NCBI GenBank assembly: GCA_963971305.1
Contig: OZ020309.1
Location: 7,247,001-7,311,000, forward strand
Length of the DNA stretch: 64,000 nt
Reading direction: 5' to 3'
Origin: Arcuatula senhousia
Lineage: Eukaryota; Mollusca; Bivalvia; Mytilida; Mytilidae
A program made the position numbers and the translations under genes. Below the pieces are notes generated by a model that made no database searches, was not told the origin of the DNA, and was given only the letters and a program-made list of their open reading frames with translations. Position 1 is the stretch's first letter. Each line of letters starts with the position of its first letter. This document shows positions 47,301-55,018 of this stretch, piece after piece.

Positions 47301-50300
47301 TTATGAGTCTTTGTTATAATTGTTATGTTTGTATCATTTGAATTGAAATTTTCCATAATGACAGATGATTTTCAAGTAGCTATACCACGGCATGTATCAT
47401 AGTTTGCCGATTGTTATTTCATAAGTTTTAATTGACCTTTGAACCACAGAAATATCTATCAGTAATAACTAACCACGGTTGTCATGGTAACTGTGGTTGC
47501 CGTATTGTTATTATTCCTTTGCGGTGTACAAGCCTATTTGTCAGGGAAAAATCAATGCATATCAAACAATGTTCTGTTGAGTTAAAACATGATTGACACT
47601 ATTCAAAACAGTTTTGACACTTAGATTTATAATGTTACCAAAACGCAGCTACTGAATATACCAGGGCATTTTTTATGTAATTTTAGACAAAACCAGTATA
47701 CAGCTTTATTCAAACACACGTAGAAAAGAAACCCAAAAACCTTACCACATCTGACAAGGAGAAAATTCCAGAAAAAAACACCCCCTTCCTACCTTCCTCC
47801 CCTTTTTAAAAATCAAATTTCTATGAAACATATAATAAACGGTCTAACCAAGTTTTACGTTGCTTTGAGGTACACACTTATATTACCACATTGATACTTT
47901 TATCAGTTTTGAATATCGATCATCAATCTAGTTTGTAAATATATTAATGATGAGTGTTTGTGATCGGTACACCCTACAAACAAAATGGCGAAAAAGTAAT
48001 GTGTGATGAGAGAGAAAAAACATACATATAAACCACTTCTTCCGTAAATAACTTACTTCAGTGTAAGATGGCCAGTTTGAGATACGAGCACGTGCAACGA
48101 TCTCACACTGGTCAAATGACCAATAAAAACCATCGGTACTGCTATTGATTGATGATGTTGACCAATGAAATGCGATGTTATCTAAAACATTCGGTTTTAA
48201 GAATGAAGCCACCTAAGGTTTCATTGTATACAAAAATGATTTTTACGGAAGAAACATGTACTTACACGCGTTCTTAGAAAGCCAGCAATGACGTTTCACT
48301 CATGATATAATTTTTTTGATCTTTTGGCTCGTTCCGCTGCGCTCCACTCGCAAAAAGACTGAAAAATTATATCACTTGTGAACGATCATCCGGTTTTTTC
48401 CAAGAACTTATGTTAGAACTTATAATTCTCGTTCAGAATTCTAATTTATGTAAACTGTTGAAACTGTTTTGAATATTGATACTCAGAGATGAATTCTAGC
48501 AAAGAAAAACAGTTAAAGTTAATACACATTGAATTTTTCAACAAAAATTGTAAGGAAGCCCATTAACTGTCTGAGAATTGTTTCCAAAATGATTATCACG
48601 TTTACCATGACAATTGTTGTCAATAATATTGATCACCCAATATGTTTAGTTGTCAATATTAATTAATAACATGAAAATCAGCCAAATATATGACGTAACA
48701 TTTCATAGTTATTTTATCACATAGGAATAATTGCTCTGGTAATAATCAAGAATTGGACTAGTTATTTACACACCTATTTAAGATAATTTAGGTACTGGTC
48801 AAACTAATCCAGACAAACTGGGATAAAGAGGCAATCAACACAAAGTAATACTGTTGTTGCTATTTTGTAGCTAGCTTGTTTTAAATGCGAGTAAATATAT
48901 GAACAAATGATTTTTTACGAAAAGAACTAATAGTATTGTTTTAACGAATAATATCAAATATGCATGGAGGTATGTATTTAACTACTGTTTACGTACCTGA
49001 AGGAACCCATTTCATGTTTTTTAAATCTATAGCAGCTTGATAAATATGAATCTCGATACCTTCTGTAGATTTTCGTTTCTTTCTTGGGACTTTTCCAACC
49101 AGAACGTTGCTAATGGCAGTTTTACCTACTGCTTCGTGCCCTATTATTAAAATTTTACCGACATGTGATCTGTAAAATCCTGACTTTAGAACGTTTCCAA
49201 ATGTTTTGCTGTCAGTTGATGATAACATATACAGTTCTGAGGGTAAATCTGAAAACAAATTAAGGTTATACGATGTAAAATGCAAATAAAATAGCTTTAC
49301 TATGCAAATGTCAGTGTCTTCTAAACTGTTGTTCAAGGACGAATTGAACATTTTAAAAATAACAGGTATTGGTATTCTTTATCTTTTAATTACTGTAAAC
49401 GTGGACATTTTCGCGTGGGGGTTATTTTCGCTTAATTCGCGATCACAAAATATCCGCGAAAATATCCCCCACGCGAATGATTTATTCTTTGAGCATAGAA
49501 TATGAATTGTTAGAAAAATCGCGAATTTTTTCCCCACGCGAACGGTGAGTTTCACAAAAACGCGAAAAATTAACCCTTCGAAAATGTCCACGTACACAGT
49601 ATTCAAACACAATTGTAGAACTCAATATCACACGATACAATCGATATATCAGATTTTCATGCGTGCAGATAACCGACATACCGTAGTGAGTTGCGAGCGG
49701 ACCAAAACATGTTAAAATTATGAAATTTCACCGGAAAAAGTATAAAATTTATTACTTTCCCAAAAATATATTTGAATGAAATATAGCCCAGTCCGAAGCA
49801 GTCAGCGTTGTCTTCGATTGCTGTTACCTTTATTCAAATCCATGCATCACGTGCTTCAAACACTCTGCCCAAATATGATCAGCTATAAGAAAATACGAAA
49901 GCCCAGAAAGCTCATACGAGATTCGAAATTTGAGATTCGAGATTCGAAATTCGAGATTCAAAATTTGAGATTTCAAATTAGAAATTCGAAATTCAAGATT
50001 CGAAATTCAAAATTCGAGATACGAAATTCGAAATTCGAGCAAAATTCGAAATTCAATATCCCGTATGATTTGTTTTTTTTGCTAGAACTTAATTTTTAAA
50101 AAAGTGGAAGGTTTTTTTTGCAGAATTCAATTTTCGTGATTATTTATTTTAAGGTATATACTGTTTACATACTGTTTACGATTTTTTTTCGGGCGTTCTT
50201 ATTTCCGCGATTTTTAAACTATCGTAAAAGATTTAAAAAAAATAAATGCCCGACAAAAAACACGGGTCATTAAGTTCGCAAGTTTTGTTTATCTTCGCAG

Positions 50301-50650
50301 CTACTCAAATTGACGAGTCGTTAAGTGTGCCTTATGTAATTAGAGGATACATAAGATGATAGGTGATATAAATTGAAATGATTTGCCAGTGGGCGTCTCC
50401 CGAAGAACCTTCACGTAGTGGGAGAAGGTTCCTGGCTCTGGTTCAACTGTAACTTGAATAGCTAACTCTGTTGGTGGTTTGTCATGAGCTAGACGACTCA
50501 TGTCACACATACAGTATGAAAGTAAGCAGTCGCTATATGTAATATGGATGTTTGGCATGATATAGCAATTTTGGGCTTGTTGCCAAAAATCCACACTCCT
50601 TTTTGACCCAAAAGGGAGGATTCTAACAACGAAACCTTTTCTGAATCTGC
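23058..50650 (-). CDS. ROCO-family gene with Roc, COR and two death domains (spliced, N-terminus incomplete)
   Basis: A host signalling-type gene spread over at least 26 kb. Eight exons, 49248 to 23058, join with consistent phase: Roc GTPase (49248-46177), COR (29752-28553), linker microexon, death domain 1, linker microexon, death domain 2 and TAA. A ninth, candidate upstream exon is at 50350-50650. The deduced part is about 890 residues. Roc-COR tandems define ROCO proteins (LRRK2, MFHAS1, DAPK1, and expanded families in bivalves). C-terminal death domains suggest adaptor-type interactions in apoptosis or innate immunity; that is inference. Introns contain Penelope-like, Gypsy, hairpin-repeat and fold-back elements. 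No promoter or first exon was identified, so the true start lies upstream of 49248. Exon borders were placed by eye from GT/AG sites and phase. Confidence 0.82.
23598..23619 (-). CDS. ROCO gene 22-nt microexon
   Basis: Bounded by acceptor CTGCATTTTAG and donor GTAAGT on the minus strand, it reads MNRDRYL plus one base. It is needed to link death domain 1 (ending in phase 0) to death domain 2 (entering with two bases of a codon). With this microexon the frame is preserved exactly; without it the frame breaks. No transcript evidence. Confidence 0.62.
24180..25620 (-). mobile_element. Penelope-like element, family A, 5'-truncated, in ROCO intron
   Basis: RT coding (25620-24646) plus a conserved 3' flank to about 24180. 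It begins abruptly beside a perfect ~31-bp tandem duplication at about 25604-25665 (ACTGCCGTAAGTATTGAAAC...), which may be a by-product of insertion. The 3' flank recurs at 17740-18960 and 50970-51412. It is in the same orientation as the ROCO gene, inside the intron between death-domain exon 1 and the 22-nt microexon. Confidence 0.75.
24646..25620 (-). pseudogene. Penelope-like reverse transcriptase, family A (partial)
   Basis: About 325 residues. The open frame runs in from 25620 (KSGLQKYYDCCYSRNGVNQ) before the first ATG at 25545. Motifs: FDFSTLYTSI (first catalytic Asp), IGIPMGTNCAPLLADLF (motif B), TFRYIDDVLSLN (catalytic Asp pair), SYLDLHLEID, then a thumb-like tail to LLSSLKKFYG. The conserved RHH that follows in other copies is lost through a small indel (GATGTTTCC versus GATGTCTTCC). 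The N-terminal domain and any GIY-YIG endonuclease are absent, so the copy is not functional. Penelope-like assignment is by motif order. Confidence 0.75.
25727..26007 (-). CDS. ROCO gene exon: death domain 1
   Basis: 281 nt between acceptor TATATTTAG and donor GTAAGT. About 93 residues, with ELQLAKLALQFTWEGYLGLKE, LHMGLRENEMQAIEED, FLCLRKWKQKLDG and IRNIYEAMNQTGYDHHLLC: helical, with the helix 5 W in LRKWKQ as in death domains. It enters with two bases completing a Gly codon from the 31-nt microexon and leaves in phase 0. Confidence 0.78.
26220..26245. repeat. CA dinucleotide microsatellite
   Basis: About twelve CA units with one TC interruption, in a ROCO intron. Confidence 0.85.
26666..26696 (-). 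CDS. ROCO gene 31-nt microexon
   Basis: Flanked by a clear acceptor (CTTTTTAG) and a consensus donor GTGAGT. It reads KKETCKADCT plus one base. The COR exon ends in phase 0 and death-domain exon 1 enters with two bases; this microexon supplies exactly the phase change. The Cys-x3-Cys may extend the Cys-rich end of the COR exon. Confidence 0.65.
26794..28345 (+). mobile_element. Hairpin-ended tandem-repeat element, copy 2
   Basis: Same ends as copy 1: TTTTTAGCTCACCT with a GGACC/GGTCC hairpin, a GTCGTCC microsatellite, tandem ~500 bp units (the AACTCCTCT block at 26918, a diverged version at 27420, and a decayed third near 27910), and the 3' CAGGTGAGCGATTCAGGCT hairpin ending CTCTTGTT. It lies in the ROCO intron between the COR exon and the 31-nt microexon, on the opposite strand to the gene. 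Confidence 0.82.
28553..29752 (-). CDS. ROCO gene exon: COR domain
   Basis: A single 1200-nt exon (400 codons, phase 0 at both ends) between acceptor TATGTTTTAAG and donor GTAATA. It begins EEATKRAKYIFEEIRNMF, the usual continuation of the Roc THRDK motif, then runs through the COR dimerisation domain: QVCGHPTWGEKLPKAWIPLQ, ALQQYIENGEKVMSM, LQVFLKMAHTQGEIIFFP, ILSPSFFVECLKSLVT and YYFVPSLVKA (about residues 40-220). The C-terminal part ends in a Cys-rich stretch, CPNMKSPC...CHCG (about residues 365-390), which could bind metal. COR mediates dimerisation in ROCO GTPases. Confidence 0.85.
31250..33208 (+). pseudogene. LINE reverse transcriptase (partial, stop, insertion and frameshift)
   Basis: Similarity opens at about 31250 (LKNGKSCGDDLIVNEYIK), before the first ATG at 31286. 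Motifs: YRPITILSCMGKLF, FGFRYDYSTVDGIF, FIDFAKAFDTVWRP (first catalytic Asp), VGVRQGENLSPVLFS and ILYADDTVLLSES (Asp pair), followed by an in-frame TAA at 32018. A ~55-bp foreign fragment splits the next segment (32098-32152). The frame resumes near 32158 and runs to 32716, then shifts to the last frame, 32774-33208, which ends in the C-terminal CTLC...H....C knuckle. It is related to, but distinct from, the two LINEs at the left of the window. Non-functional. Confidence 0.85.
32098..32152 (+). repeat. Short GTGAGT-led fragment inside the LINE pseudogene
   Basis: GAGTGAGTGAGTTGGTGTTT followed by ACGCCC...CTATATAGG interrupts RT coding between NADKS and the next conserved segment. A near-identical stretch lies at 50879-50925. 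TGAG-repeat ends of this type are common on RTE-like elements and their SINEs; family assignment is inferred. Confidence 0.55.
35334..36277 (-). mobile_element. Hairpin-ended tandem-repeat element, copy 3 (inverted, shorter)
   Basis: The mirror of copies 1 and 2: AACAAGAGGCTCCCAGGAGCC at the left and CCTTCGGTCCAGGTGAGCTA at the right. It holds two diverged unit segments in 0.94 kb. The CGTCC microsatellite is reduced to a few units. It sits at the inner edge of the left satellite arm. Confidence 0.82.
36530..37048 (+). repeat. GC-rich SINE-like interspersed repeat, copy 1
   Basis: A ~500 bp block of clearly higher GC than its surroundings, ending in CTAACTAACTAACTAGCTAA. It shares GAGCGCTCAGAAAC, CGACTGGG.TATGTG, GGTGGTTGAATGG, CTGACCGCAAACCA and CCCCTACCCATC-type blocks, in order, with 62570-63340. 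Short ORFs on both strands are not conserved as protein. A tetranucleotide tail suggests retroposition. Confidence 0.65.
37137..38299. mobile_element. 1.16-kb non-coding element with GGGWAAGTTCAC termini
   Basis: The left end GGGTAAGTTCAC and the right end GTGAACTTTCCC are inverted, each flanked by TTTAAA (37131-37136, 38300-38305). As TTTAAA is a palindrome, the duplication could be TTAA or TTTAAA. Homology continues inward (GACATATG / CATATGACA). The interior is strongly AT-rich and non-coding. It lies in the centre of the fold-back structure. Confidence 0.7.
38306..39555. other. Centre of fold-back structure, no gene recognised
   Basis: AT-rich. Repeated GTTAAC/AGTTAAC words occur between about 39090 and 39490. 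One 62-residue open frame is not convincing. No transposase motif was seen. Confidence 0.5.
39556..40264 (+). pseudogene. Penelope-like RT fragment, family B, with internal deletion
   Basis: The first frame (39556-40047) has motif B QVIGASMGSKCSPEICDI, catalytic ERYRDDCFLIYKN and IFLDTCIYKGQRF up to LDIKT, then a stop. The overlapping second frame (40013-40264) resumes with KGIPLVFSTKYS, KVLKKHWNKI and NPIVAFSRHKNIKEFL. Comparison with the family B copy at 18054-18638 shows that about 100 residues, including the TDANQYL region, are missing at the junction. The N-terminal RT motifs are also absent. Orientation is plus, opposite to the other Penelope-like copies. Confidence 0.75.
40441..41702. 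repeat. Right arm of fold-back structure: satellite units plus terminal segment
   Basis: Three unit anchors in inverse orientation to the left arm (CGTCAACCGTTATTGTAATAA at about 40629, 40967 and 41319), ~340-350 bp apart, then the terminal ~358 bp matching 29973-30320 inverted. It has an extra tandem copy of the terminal motif at the very end (two ATTACAATAACGGTTGT in a row, 41664-41699). Confidence 0.85.
41733..41968 (-). repeat. 3' LTR of decayed Gypsy
   Basis: About 236 bp. On the minus strand it opens with TGTAGTG just after a purine tract (AAGGAGGAAA, about 41978-41969) that serves as the likely polypurine tract. Confidence 0.7.
42216..43200 (-). pseudogene. Gypsy integrase remnant
   Basis: Three broken segments. 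43029-42790 holds the zinc-binding CKPCHVCQ end and the core Asp (NVYIDLCGPSPGG). Around 42770-42735, in another frame, is TSDNGPQF (second Asp). 42680-42216 holds NGSVERQNST (catalytic Glu) and the C-terminal domain (GDSILIKQPK). All three DDE residues survive, but in frames split by indels. Confidence 0.75.
43316..44610 (-). pseudogene. Gypsy RT and RNase H remnant
   Basis: Pieces: 44569-44363 (YVDMRRANENVLRERHPIPTV, RT N-terminal motif), 44319-43906 (RT palm to thumb), 43882-43673 (RNase H with VIVDASPVGLGAIL) and 43540-43316 (RNase H end with KPGRLNAADSLSR). In the palm, the catalytic box reads NFPDYIIVYG where the family has a DD pair, so the second Asp is replaced by Tyr. With several frameshifts the enzyme is dead. 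Confidence 0.82.
44670..45110 (-). pseudogene. Gypsy nucleocapsid knuckles and protease-region remnant
   Basis: At about 45100-45005 two CCHC-like knuckles are read in tandem (CYKCGENGHIAKEC, then CYKCGKRGHFA with the last Cys lost). Downstream, 44936-44670 reads EFVFAVGDKKVKTDIMVIKRG and LLGKATSLQLGILDI, the tail of the protease/linker region that precedes RT. The protease active-site triad was not found. Confidence 0.65.
45301..45618 (-). pseudogene. Gypsy gag remnant
   Basis: About 105 residues in the retrotransposon gag fold: KKQQRALLLHTAGPDVQEVF, ETALAKLDEYFEQRKRVIFE, FRKAEQEQGETIDAYVTRLK and CKFENWDDRIRDQ. The N-terminus and the rest up to the knuckles are out of frame. Confidence 0.75.
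45787..45956 (-). repeat. 5' LTR of decayed Gypsy, truncated
   Basis: It matches the inner ~170 bp of the 3' LTR and then diverges at about 45957, so its outer (U3) end is missing. Immediately inside, the minus strand reads TGGCAACGAGGATGA, a likely primer-binding site. Confidence 0.65.
46177..46286 (-). CDS. ROCO gene exon: Roc helix and THRD motif
   Basis: 110 nt between acceptor GTCAATTTTAG and donor GTAAAA. It encodes FVLFWVGSITSC (equivalent to the conserved FW-x2-SI helix before G4 in Roc domains) and KIFVLLTHRDKIESQ, the G4-type THRD motif that replaces NKxD in ROCO GTPases. It enters with two bases and leaves in phase 0, into the COR exon across a 16.4 kb intron. An alternative acceptor at 46245-46246 has the same phase but would remove the FW helix. 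Confidence 0.75.
46287..46802 (-). other. ROCO intron
   Basis: 516 bp of intron. Nothing beyond AT-rich sequence was recognised. Confidence 0.5.
46803..47285 (-). CDS. ROCO gene exon: Roc middle part with DxGGQ switch
   Basis: 483 nt between acceptor CCTTGTATTTAG and donor GTAAAC. About 161 residues: LDVKDVAYRNLVVVP, a long charged insert (TEETGSCDEAC...VQVKTEKPIFQ), helix EYLQKELIRRREKNL, then VNMVDFGGQYVFYSTHQSFL (the G3/switch II DxGGQ) and YRGFYILPVNGSLDF. The ~100-residue stretch between switch I and G3 is long for a Ras-like domain; such inserts occur in ROCO proteins. Phase: two bases in, one base out. Confidence 0.82.
47286..48996 (-). other. ROCO intron
   Basis: 1.7 kb intron, AT-rich. 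A patch at about 48290-48390 (TGGCTCGTTCCGCTGCGCTCC flanked by ATATAATTTTTTTGA and its near-inverse) looks like part of a small palindromic repeat. No gene seen. Confidence 0.5.
48997..49248 (-). CDS. ROCO gene exon: Roc P-loop
   Basis: 252 nt between acceptor TTTGTTTTCAG and donor GTACGT. It encodes LPSELYMLSSTDSKTFGNVL, a helical lead-in typical before Roc, then KILIIGHEAVGKTAISNVLVG (P-loop GHEAVGKT, G1), and KSTEGIEIHIY (switch I with Thr). It ends with one base of a codon completed by the next exon. Binding and hydrolysis of GTP are expected from the family. Confidence 0.85.
49393..49599. mobile_element. 207-bp MITE with CTGTAAACGTGG termini
   Basis: The left end CTGTAAACGTGGACATTTTC and the right end (inverted) CTGTGTACGTGGACATTTTC match at 18 of 20 bases, and TA is present on both sides (49391-49392, 49600-49601). 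Internal CGCGAA/TTCGCG words form further inverted repeats. A TA target and such ends fit a Tc1/mariner-type MITE; the family is inferred. It is in the ROCO intron upstream of the P-loop exon. Confidence 0.75.
49919..50050. repeat. ATTCGAAATTCGAG-type microsatellite
   Basis: About 14 degenerate tandem copies of an 8-9 bp unit (GATTCGAAATTC). Confidence 0.85.
50350..50650 (-). CDS. Candidate upstream exon of the ROCO gene (unrecognised domain)
   Basis: An open minus-strand frame of ~100 residues with protein-like composition: KGFVVRILPFGSKRSVDFW, YSDCLLSYCMCDMSRLAHD, PPTELAIQVTVEPEPGTF and SHYVKVLRETPTGKSFQF. I do not recognise the domain. If spliced at the GT at 50349-50348 it leaves one base, exactly what the P-loop exon needs (Tyr codon completed). 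The donor is weak (TTAT|GTATCC), the acceptor is undetermined (several CAG upstream), and an in-frame stop lies at about 50670. It could instead belong to another or a dead gene. Confidence 0.42.
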
Positions 50651-50878
50651 TACTGCAGCATCTGATTCAAACCGTATTAAAATCAACAGTCAGGTGATTG
50701 GAAATAAACATTAATATCAATGATCTCAATCTTTTATACAAAAAATGTGATCACAGTGTCCTGTGTGACTAAGATCCATAGGTGTTTTGCCAATTTAACT
50801 TTAAATCATGACAGGTAAATATATCTAAATTACCAATAGCAGACAAAATATTAATATATTGAGTTTATTGCTTTTCGA

Positions 50879-50935
50879 GAGTGAGTGAGTTGGTGTTTTA
50901 CACCCTGGCCACACTATATAGGGTATTTGAAGGTG
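50879..50935 (+). repeat. GTGAGT-led fragment, second copy
   Basis: It matches 32098-32152 (GTGAGTGAGTTGGTGTTTTA...CTATATAGG). It lies immediately before the Penelope-like family A tail. Confidence 0.5.
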
Positions 50936-50969
50936 GTAAAATGAATATGAAATGACGATATTAATGATA

Positions 50970-51412
50970 GAAGCAGAGGTACCAATGGGGTATCCGAATG
51001 TCAAAAGTCCGAAAGGTTAGAGACAAAACCAATAAACACCAACAAGAACGTGACAAAAACAGACAACATGTAAAACATGGAAACACAAAATAACTGAATA
51101 TCAATCAACAACGTGAACTCCAGTCGAAACAAGAGTGAACACAGGTGCTCCGGAAGAGTAAGCAGTTCCTGCTTGCTATAGCACACCCGTCGCGTTGCCA
51201 ATAGTCCATTCAGCGTGTCAAATCCGGTAAAGGGAGACAAAACAACACCCTATGACCAACCAACATCTGCACTCATCTGAGAGATCGAAATCCCATATTT
51301 GTCTATAAGTGCATGATGTCTTCCGTAAAATTTCTTGAGTGAAGACAGCAACCGAGGAGCAACATAACCCTGTGTGATGTGTGAGCAATTTTTGCGTCAG
51401 ACGTGTCTTTAA
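50970..51412 (-). mobile_element. Penelope-like family A 3' end fragment
   Basis: Colinear with 24315-24735: AGAAGCAGAGGTACCAATGG, AAAGTCCGAAAG, GAGTGAACACAGGTGCTCCG, GCTATAGCACACCCGTCGCG, then the RT tail coding LLSSLKKFYGRHH. It stops at the conserved CAGACGTG. Only the last ~40 RT codons and the 3' flank remain. This confirms that the shared 3' flank is part of the element. Confidence 0.75.
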
Positions 51413-53438
51413 ATGAAATATTGGTGTGGGTGGGAAACAAATGAGCAGCAAGTTTTGAAGAACCACAGGGAGAAGGGGAGAGGTGGGTAGGAGCGGAAAC
51501 TCAGGTTAGGCTATGTGGTGAACTATTTGGCGGTTGTAATAATAAATAGCACGTCCTAATTTTTTTAATCTTCAAAGTTACCTGTTTTTGTTTTTGTGCT
51601 GAAATATTAGTAATATAGAAACCTGTATCCCATGCTGCACAGCTTAATCTGAATTGGGGTGTAGAAAGGAATTAAGTGCAGTTCTCTGTAAGAATCAGGC
51701 AAAATTTAAAAACTTTGAATCATAATTTAAAAAACACACGGTTTTGACAATAAATTGTCATTCAAAAAAGCCTTATTATGAAGAAACAAACATTAGTTGT
51801 TGTCTCAAGTGTTAGAGGATGGAGGTAAATTTCTGTTAAAATGATAGGAATTTAGTGTGACTTTACAGAGTTATTTCCCTAAGATTCAAATTTTATATGC
51901 ATTTCAACCAAAATATATCTCAGATTACTGACTTTTAAAAAAAGTGCCATTGCATTTTTTGTTGCTTTTTAAGCATTTTGAACAGTATTTTGAAATCAAA
52001 CTCGTGTGTTTTTTTTAATCATGATTCACACATTCTTACAGAGAATGGCACTTAATTTCTTACAAACAACTTTTTAATAGATTCTAATATGTATTTTTTA
52101 TTATTTTCTGGGCTATAATGAAATGATGCTTTGTAAGGCGAATTTGTTTTGTGCATCTTATCCGAAACCATGCCAAAAAATGAATCCATATTACTTTCAA
52201 CAGTTTTATGGAACATGTAATTTTTTTACAGCAGACCAAAAAAAAAAAAACAAAACAAAAAACAACATGAGGTTTTCGTATTGAATTTTTAGTAAGGGCT
52301 AATATTGAAATTCAAAACCAATATTATCTTTTATGATGCAATATGATTATTCATTTATTCCTTCTCGACAATAAACTGCATATCATTTACGTTTTATTTA
52401 CTGGTGTGACACGAATGGTGATTTTTCACCTTAAATTTTGTAAAACTTTTAGAAGAAATTAAATAAAAAACACCTTTTTATATATTCATACAGAAAAGTT
52501 AGTCTTTTACGATTGATATATTTGTCATACATTCAGCAAAAAAAAACCAAAAAAAAAAACAAAACAAACAAAACAATATTAATGACTGTTTTAATATGCA
52601 CTTTTACATTGATTAAGTTTATCTGCGATCATCTGCACCCGGGTTAACCCGTGATCGTGAAGTCGGTGGTTATCGTGAACTCGGTTAGGCAAAATGTAAA
52701 CAAAACAAAAATTGACCAATGGGATAAGAGAAATTTCGACTAAAATGTAGTCGTAAACGCGGTTAATGTTATCGTTCAAACCGGTTCGTTCCTTTTTACT
52801 GTTATCGTGAACTGTAAATTTCTATAATGTAATATGTACCCAAATCTTCTTTCTCTTATCAAATAGTGTTAGTTCAGATGTTTGAAACCTTTGTTAGTGT
52901 AACAAATTAATTTTTGGTCTTTACAATTAAAGAGTATCTCATTTAGGAAAGAAACCAAAAAGGATAAATATAGGAAATAGCCGCACTATAAGGTTATCAA
53001 CCATATGCAATTTACCACTAATTAATTACAGCCGGTGTTTGGGAAACTTGGGGTTTATACATGCGTCCGATTATTTATTTCTGACCCTGTTAAAGTACAT
53101 TATAAAGATTTATATTACCTTTTTTTTAATTTACTTTTCCATAACAACTGGGTTTAATTGTTTTGGTCGTGGTCCAAAATCTTGGAACTGTATATAAACG
53201 GTATGGCAAATTGCAACTTCGAATTCGGGTTAAATTTAAGAGCAAAAAAGTTAACAAAATCCTTGGACGGACAGAGTCACGGACACGAATAGATATCATT
53301 AACAAAAAAATCCCACCGCTTATTCAATATTGGCACCTATAGTCCGTTTGAGTTTTATAAATCAACAAAAAATGGCTTGTAAATTTACGTCTTGCAAAAT
53401 ATTTTAACTATTTTAGTATGTTATGACTTTTTAATGGC
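51413..53438. other. AT-rich non-coding DNA left of the young Gypsy
   Basis: No gene was recognised. Long A or T runs are frequent. A patch at about 52620-52810 repeats ATCGTGAAGTCGG/ATCGTGAACTCGG/GTAAACGCGG words. If the ROCO gene has further 5' exons, they are not evident here. Confidence 0.5.
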
Positions 53439-53442
53439 ATAC

Positions 53443-54336
53443 TGTCACGGACCTGGGGTAGGTCGCGATGCACACTCTGGGTTCGTACCAGAGTCAATTC
53501 TCTGGATATACCAAAGTATCGGTTGTAGGGGGTAGCGTATTTAACTATGAGCCTGACTTGGACAACGCAATACTCTTTAAGGGTAAGCCTTTGCTCTTTC
53601 CAGGGCCAAAGCTTCCCTCAAGAAAAGTCCTCCTATTTCAGGAGCACTGGTCCAAGCCTTTTCTATACTATATGAGCCTTGTCTCTACTAATTATCTTAT
53701 AAAGACCACTGCTTGAGCCTTGTCTCTATTTATTTTAACTAAAGGCCACTGCTTCAGCCTTGTCCTACTTATGATTCCACTTTCGGGAACTCTTACTCTA
53801 ATTCTTATTCAGAATATTATATACCTTTGCTTTGTCAGCTTTGACCAAGGCTTGTCTTCAGCTATTGTCTTTTTCAAGACTAACTCTAGACTGTATGTCA
53901 TAGAACTATAAACTCCAAACTGAGCAATTTCTCACAATGCATCCGCTTTTATACCCCAGTTTGGACTATACTATTTCAACCTGTTTTACCCTGGATGATT
54001 CCAAAAGTCTACATCTTGTATGCGTTTACTTAAGTGACAGTTTTCAAGCTTCTAAATGATCAAACTTTAAAAATAGACTCTACCTATATGAGTTCTAAAA
54101 ATAACTAAGGGGATTTCTTGAAAACGAAAGTACAATTTATATCTTTGCAAATATGGAATAAACGTCTTCCCTAACAATATCTTATTAAAGGCCTAGCTAG
54201 AACAATTTATTCCTGACAATATTACTTAATAAAACCTTAAAAACCCAAGAACAATACGTACTTTAACCTGTCTTTTCTGTAAAATGGGGATATAAACAGA
54301 GGGGAGTGAAGCAATATAAAATGCAGAGTCATCACA
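53443..54336 (-). repeat. 3' LTR of young Gypsy (894 bp)
   Basis: On the minus strand it begins TGTGATGACTC and ends CCGTGACA. Preceded by the polypurine tract. It lacks the 14 bp present in the 5' LTR at 61700-61713. Confidence 0.93.
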
Positions 54337-54350
54337 CTACCCACGCCTCC
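54337..54350 (-). promoter_or_regulatory. Polypurine tract
   Basis: The minus strand reads GGAGGCGTGGGTAG directly before the TG that opens the 3' LTR, the expected place for plus-strand priming. Confidence 0.65.
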
Positions 54351-55018
54351 AAGAAATGCGTCCTCGCATTTAGCCAAACATCATAAAAGTCCTTATAGTT
54401 CTCATTGAAGGGTTTGCCTGAAAACCATTAAAGCAGGGCATTTCTTCTTCATTTCGAACAACAGGCCAATTACTTATTTGATCAACTTAAAAACAGGGTA
54501 AGTGACAACTGGCTATACATAACTTAAGCAGAGGATGATGTCAGAAGTTTTCGAATAATTTTGACCAAAAGACCTGAATAATCAAAGATACAATTTTAAC
54601 AGCCACTAAAAGTCGAAATGCCTAAAACCGGTAAGAAATAATTTAGCCTAAGCAGCGGCTCACGCCTACTCTTATCGAATACAGCCTCTAGGAGACTGCT
54701 ACTGCTGAAGGGATCTTTAACGTGCACAGGCGTGACGTTTCCTGCACACGGGGCGTAGATTTAACGTCCCTAATCCGACTGGACATACATATAAAATGGA
54801 CAGTGGTTCAACAAAGTTAACTATGTACAGATTTAAGAATTTATTTGGAGTTCCTTTCCAAATTTACAAATTTAAATGTTTAGCATTTTCACTTAAGTTT
54901 ACTGTTCAGTCACTATGCCTCCTTGGCTTCCCAAAAATTCTGCTCGCCTGACCTCTCTGGTCCTTGGCTGAACATCCTTGATCATGTAACTCATGCCTCT
55001 CTGTTTATTACTTATGAC
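54351..55018 (-). other. Untranslated segment between zinc-finger ORF and 3' LTR
   Basis: About 670 bp without an ORF. No env-like membrane protein is encoded. Unremarkable composition. Confidence 0.6.

Noticed and set aside
53468..53911. Open frames of 82 and 63 residues in the left LTR, repeated in the right LTR
   Set aside because: They are identical only because the LTRs are. They have no motifs and no coding context.
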